The position numbers and the translations under genes are program-made. Below the pieces are notes generated by a model that saw only the letters and a program-made list of their open reading frames with translations, was not told where the DNA came from and ran no database searches. 64,000 nucleotides of DNA, taken from the NCBI RefSeq assembly GCF_014077625.1, contig NZ_JACFXU010000013.1, positions 124,001 to 188,000 on the forward strand, written 5' to 3'. This stretch comes from Sediminihaliea albiluteola (GTDB lineage Bacteria > Pseudomonadota > Gammaproteobacteria > Pseudomonadales > Halieaceae). Each line of letters starts with the position of its first letter. Position 1 is the stretch's first letter. Below, in pieces: positions 60,678-64,000 of the stretch.

Positions 60678-62507
60678 ATGGTCAAAAGGAAAGCGAGGGG
60701 CTGGCTGAGGCCACTGCTATTAGTAACAGCTGTGACAAGTGTCTCGGGCTTAGCCGCAGACAGCCTGAGTGAGCAAGACGTTCGCGAGTTCATCGATCAG
60801 GCTGGGCAGCGCTCTACTCAGCTATCGCTAGAGGGCACTCGGGCTGAGTGGGTGTTTCAAAATTTTATTACTCACGACACGCAGCAGATAGCCGTATCAG
60901 CCAGTAAAAAATCCACCATAGAAGGCGGTAACAATGCCCGCCAGGCCCGCGATTATTTAGCACTGCCGGGCCTGTCGCAGAAGACCCGCCGAGATCTTGA
61001 GTTGATTAGGCAGGGGGTGACTGTGCCCTCACCGGCTGATGAGGCCCTCACGACCGAGTTAGTGGAACTGGGTGCTCAGCTGAAGAGTATTTATTCCACT
61101 GGCAAATATTGCGATGAAAGCGGTAACTGCCAAGTGTTGCGCGATATGAGTTTGCGCATGGCCAGCAGTCGCGATCCACAAGAACTGCTGCAACTCTGGC
61201 AGGGCTGGCGTGAAGTATCACCGCCGATGCGAGACATTTATGCTCGTCAGGTGGAGCTGGCTAATCAAGGCGCTCAGGATCTAGGTTATGAAGATTTGGG
61301 CGACTACTGGCGCAGCCGCTATGACATGAGTGGTGAAGCTTTTGCTCAGGACATGGAGCGCTATTGGCAGGAATCTAAGCCTTTATACGATGAGCTGCAG
61401 TGTCATGTGCGCAGTCGCTTGGGTGAGTTTTACGGTGAGCAAGTGCTGCCTGATGACGGCACCATTCCAGCGCATCTGCTGGGCAACATGTGGGCCCAAG
61501 GTTGGTCTAACATTGAAGACTTAGTAATGGGCGGCGAATACCAAGCGCCTTTCAACTTGACCCAAATACTTGAGCAGCGCGATATGGATGCTCGGGATAT
61601 GGTCAAAATGGCAGAGGGCTTTTTTAGTTCACTGGGTTTTGAGGCACTGCCTGAAACCTTTTGGCAGCGCTCTTTGTTTACCCGGCCTAAGGACCGCGAA
61701 GTGGTGTGTCATGCCAGCGCATGGAACGTCGACGCCAAAGATGATCTGCGTATAAAGATGTGTATTCAGCGCACGGGTGAAGAAGTGCGAGTGGTACACC
61801 ATGAGCTAGGCCACAATTACTATCAACGGGCCTATAATCAGCAGCCCTATTACTACCGGGGCTCCGCTAACCCAGGTTTTCATGAGGCAGTGGGTGATGC
61901 AATTGCCCTATCTGTCACACCGGCCTACCTGGTGGAGATTGGTTTGCTCGACGAGCTACCTAAGAGCAGTGATGCCACGGATATTGCTCAGCTGATGAGT
62001 TTGGCTCTGGATAAGGTTGCCTTCTTGCCCTTTGCTTACATCATGGATAAATGGCGCTGGCAGGTATTTGCTGGGGAGCTCACGCCGGAGCAGTACAACC
62101 AAGCTTGGTGGGATCTGCGCCGTAAATACCAAGGCGTGAGTAGTCCGGTAGCGCGTGCTGAGGATGCCTTTGATCCCGGTGCTAAATATCACATCCCAGC
62201 TAACGTCTCCTACAGCCGCTACTTTTTAGCGCATTTGTTGCAGTTTCAGTTCCACCGCGAAATGTGTGAGAAAGCTGGCTTTAAAGGGCCACTGCACGCC
62301 TGTTCAGCCTACGGTAGCAAGGAGGCCGGAGAGGCACTGAATAAGATGTTGAGTGCCGGCAAGAGCGTGCCCTGGCAGGATACGCTAGAGGCCTTTACCG
62401 GTTCTAGAGACGTCGACCCCTCCGCCATGCTGGAGTACTTTGCGCCGCTTAAAACTTGGCTGGTAGAGCAAAACCGCGGTCGCCAATGTGGCTGGCAGGA
62501 CGCTTAA
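60678..62507 (+). CDS. M2-family dipeptidyl carboxypeptidase (ACE-like)
   Basis: 609-aa zinc peptidase of the angiotensin-converting enzyme family, exported by a signal peptide of about 27 residues (LLLVTAVTSVSGLAA). The zinc motif HELGH is at 375-379 with a preceding His, and the third ligand Glu lies in NPGFHEAVGDAIALS (about 399-413). Length fits a single-domain bacterial ACE homologue, which cuts dipeptides from peptide C-termini in the periplasm or outside. ATG 60678 with GGGAGAAGG about 6 nt upstream. Its stop overlaps the stop of the convergent membrane-protein gene. Confidence 0.92.
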   Translation: MVKRKARGWLRPLLLVTAVTSVSGLAADSLSEQDVREFIDQAGQRSTQLSLEGTRAEWVFQNFITHDTQQIAVSASKKSTIEGGNNARQARDYLALPGLSQKTRRDLELIRQGVTVPSPADEALTTELVELGAQLKSIYSTGKYCDESGNCQVLRDMSLRMASSRDPQELLQLWQGWREVSPPMRDIYARQVELANQGAQDLGYEDLGDYWRSRYDMSGEAFAQDMERYWQESKPLYDELQCHVRSRLGEFYGEQVLPDDGTIPAHLLGNMWAQGWSNIEDLVMGGEYQAPFNLTQILEQRDMDARDMVKMAEGFFSSLGFEALPETFWQRSLFTRPKDREVVCHASAWNVDAKDDLRIKMCIQRTGEEVRVVHHELGHNYYQRAYNQQPYYYRGSANPGFHEAVGDAIALSVTPAYLVEIGLLDELPKSSDATDIAQLMSLALDKVAFLPFAYIMDKWRWQVFAGELTPEQYNQAWWDLRRKYQGVSSPVARAEDAFDPGAKYHIPANVSYSRYFLAHLLQFQFHREMCEKAGFKGPLHACSAYGSKEAGEALNKMLSAGKSVPWQDTLEAFTGSRDVDPSAMLEYFAPLKTWLVEQNRGRQCGWQDA

Positions 62508-63991
62508 AGCAGCACTAAGAGCGCAGCTATTGTCGTCACTGTGATCAATCCGGCACCCACAGCGAGTGGGTGCCGTGTTTCTAACAAGAGTGTCAGCACC
62601 GTCGAGCGATCCGCTCTGCGGCCAAAGCGTGACAGTGGTACCACGCGACTTTTTAATTGTTCTAAGTCAAAGCCTGGCAAGCAGCTTGGGCCAGCAAATA
62701 TCAACACATCGTCAATCATTAAAAACCAGTTGCGATAGCGGATTCGCTCGCTGTCAGCGTGATGATATATCCCGCGGTGGTCTACCAGTATCAGCTGTTT
62801 AGCCAGCAGCCCAATATGTCCCTTAGCTTTGCGGATATAAACTTCTAGTGCCAGTGCTGGTCCAGTGAGAAATAGCACTAGGGCAGTCAGCTGCGCAGCA
62901 CTGGGCATGACTAGGCCGGCAAGCAACAGTGCGCAGCTGCAACTGCTGGCAAGGTAGCGATTGGCCCAGCGCCGCAAGCGCGCTTGACGCTCTGGCTTGT
63001 GTTTTAGCCACTCGATATCTCCAGCCACAGCGTCAAGGGGCTCAGCACCTTGGATGTTCCAATCTTTGAACACATGTTGGCGCAGTGATTGTAGATAGAC
63101 CATTGCCGCGGCACAGAGAAATAGGGTTGCCAACAGAGTGCTCAGCCCCTGTTGCCAAAAATTCTGCCAGCGTTGCTGCTTTTGTCGCTCCTCAATCAGT
63201 TCTAAAAATAGATTGGATGTCAGTGCTACTTCTGCTTGTCCTTGGCTGTTGAATCGCGCGAGATCACTTTGTGATGGGTCCAGTACCAATAACTTTTGGC
63301 CCCAGACCAGCAGCTGTTCAGGCCTAAAATTGCCCTCAAATTGCAGCTCGCGGACAAAGGCCCAGCGGCTATCGAAGAGATACAGCCCTCGGTCGCCACC
63401 CTCGGGCTCGCTTAATATGACCCACCAAAACTCACCTAGCTTAGCGAAACTGAGGATGTTTTCCCGGCCGGCTTCCAGCGCTGGGGGGGCGAGCAGGAGC
63501 ACTTGGTCAAGTTGCTCGGCCAGGGCCTGGTCCTCATAGCGCAGGACACTCAGCGCTGGTCCTTCGCGACTTTGGGTATAGAGCAAGCCTTGATGCAGCA
63601 CCAGCGTTGGGGCAGTGATCAGAGGCTGCTTAGCCGTGGCTAGTATTGCGCCATCAGGCCCCAGCTTGCGCACTAGGCCTTGCTCAGAGAAGGCCTGGAA
63701 CACAACGCCGCTGTCGGGGTGGGTGGTGACTGCTTCGGGGAGTGCAGATTGAGGGCCAAAGGCTTCACAGAGACGGCTTTTCAAGGCGCATAATGCAAGC
63801 GCGGCGCCCTGATCTTCAGCTTCTTCGCTCACTGTGTTGCCGAGCAGGAAATAGCGCTCTTGGTCGCCGCTGGCGAACACTCCGCGGGCAGTGCTAAAAC
63901 CCAATTCCTGCAGCGCGATACGCTCGCTGCCAATGCCGGCGTGATTGTGCCGTAACACAGAGTCTTCAGTGAGTAGTAAGAGTTCGCCCAT
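62504..63991 (-). CDS. Unrecognised membrane protein with beta-propeller-like N-terminus
   Basis: 495 aa or longer: the frame stays open from ATG 63991 to the right edge, so the start is uncertain. Residues about 1-260 are rich in short strand-like repeats (LLLLTEDSVLRHNH, LVLHQGLLYTQS, LGEFWWVILSE, LYLFDSRWAFVREL) that suggest a beta-propeller or dashboard-like sensor. Helices lie at about 268-290, 345-385 and 478-495, with a cytoplasmic helical stretch between (RQARLRRWANRYL). I know no family. It shares the last 4 bases, TTAA, with the M2 peptidase gene, each using it as stop on its own strand. Confidence 0.6.
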   Translation of the reverse strand: MGELLLLTEDSVLRHNHAGIGSERIALQELGFSTARGVFASGDQERYFLLGNTVSEEAEDQGAALALCALKSRLCEAFGPQSALPEAVTTHPDSGVVFQAFSEQGLVRKLGPDGAILATAKQPLITAPTLVLHQGLLYTQSREGPALSVLRYEDQALAEQLDQVLLLAPPALEAGRENILSFAKLGEFWWVILSEPEGGDRGLYLFDSRWAFVRELQFEGNFRPEQLLVWGQKLLVLDPSQSDLARFNSQGQAEVALTSNLFLELIEERQKQQRWQNFWQQGLSTLLATLFLCAAAMVYLQSLRQHVFKDWNIQGAEPLDAVAGDIEWLKHKPERQARLRRWANRYLASSCSCALLLAGLVMPSAAQLTALVLFLTGPALALEVYIRKAKGHIGLLAKQLILVDHRGIYHHADSERIRYRNWFLMIDDVLIFAGPSCLPGFDLEQLKSRVVPLSRFGRRADRSTVLTLLLETRHPLAVGAGLITVTTIAALLVLL

Positions 63992-64000
63992 GCTGTTCGC

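Noticed and set aside
1-64000. CRISPR arrays, insertion sequences, prophage or integrative elements
   Set aside because: No repeat-spacer array, transposase, integrase, phage structural gene or att-like duplication was found. The tRNA-Arg gene has no partial copy of its 3' end nearby.

Overview
This is a stretch of bacterial chromosome with about 45 protein genes, one tRNA gene and no sign of phage, insertion sequence, plasmid or CRISPR. The content points to a heterotrophic, probably marine, gammaproteobacterium near the Pseudomonadales/Cellvibrionales. The reasons are an intact oprH-phoP-phoQ locus of Pseudomonas type, several TonB-dependent receptors, a FecI/FecR system, trimethylamine monooxygenase, and ppc, eda, trxC, mtfA and arfB of gammaproteobacterial form. 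The species call is inference; no rRNA gene is present.

Left part (1-12.5 kb), uptake and oxidation: a Rieske ring-hydroxylating oxygenase runs off the left edge and is divergent from a TetR regulator. Then come an AEC permease, a BCCT transporter with a coiled-coil tail, a membrane PAS-GGDEF cyclase, DUF488, a bile-acid:Na+ symporter-family protein, a TonB receptor and a Spinster-like MFS permease. From 12.5 to 20.1 kb lies a cell-surface signalling module: FecI-like sigma factor, FecR-like anti-sigma factor, a receptor with an STN signalling domain, a paralogous receptor without STN, and a SnoaL-like protein behind a strong terminator.

Middle (20-36 kb): a LOG-family enzyme, a large CHASE-PAS-PAS-GGDEF-EAL-CZB c-di-GMP protein, trxC, tmm, a split YeeE/YedE sulfur transporter, a MATCAP-like metalloprotease with a QEGLA motif, a HIT protein, a repeat-rich lipoprotein, a CNNM/CorC-type membrane protein, a small exported protein, tRNA-Arg(ACG), and oprH-phoP-phoQ preceded by four GTTCAG direct repeats at an exact 11-bp period.

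Right part (36-64 kb): an RND efflux pair without an outer-membrane channel gene, mtfA, a minus-strand run (a 59-aa PLDc_N protein overlapping a SIMPL protein, arfB, mgtE, a lipoprotein with a GspG-like domain, DUF2721), then yegP followed by a retropepsin-like lipoprotein, an inactive-transglutaminase/7TM protein and a RimK-like ATP-grasp ligase. This last trio is the best candidate for a poorly described system. After it come housekeeping and metabolic genes: SDR, EEP nuclease family, DEAD-box helicase, acyl-CoA synthetase, DUF188, MFS permease, eda, ppc, a SYLF lipid-binding protein, an ACE-like M2 peptidase and an unrecognised membrane protein reaching the right edge.
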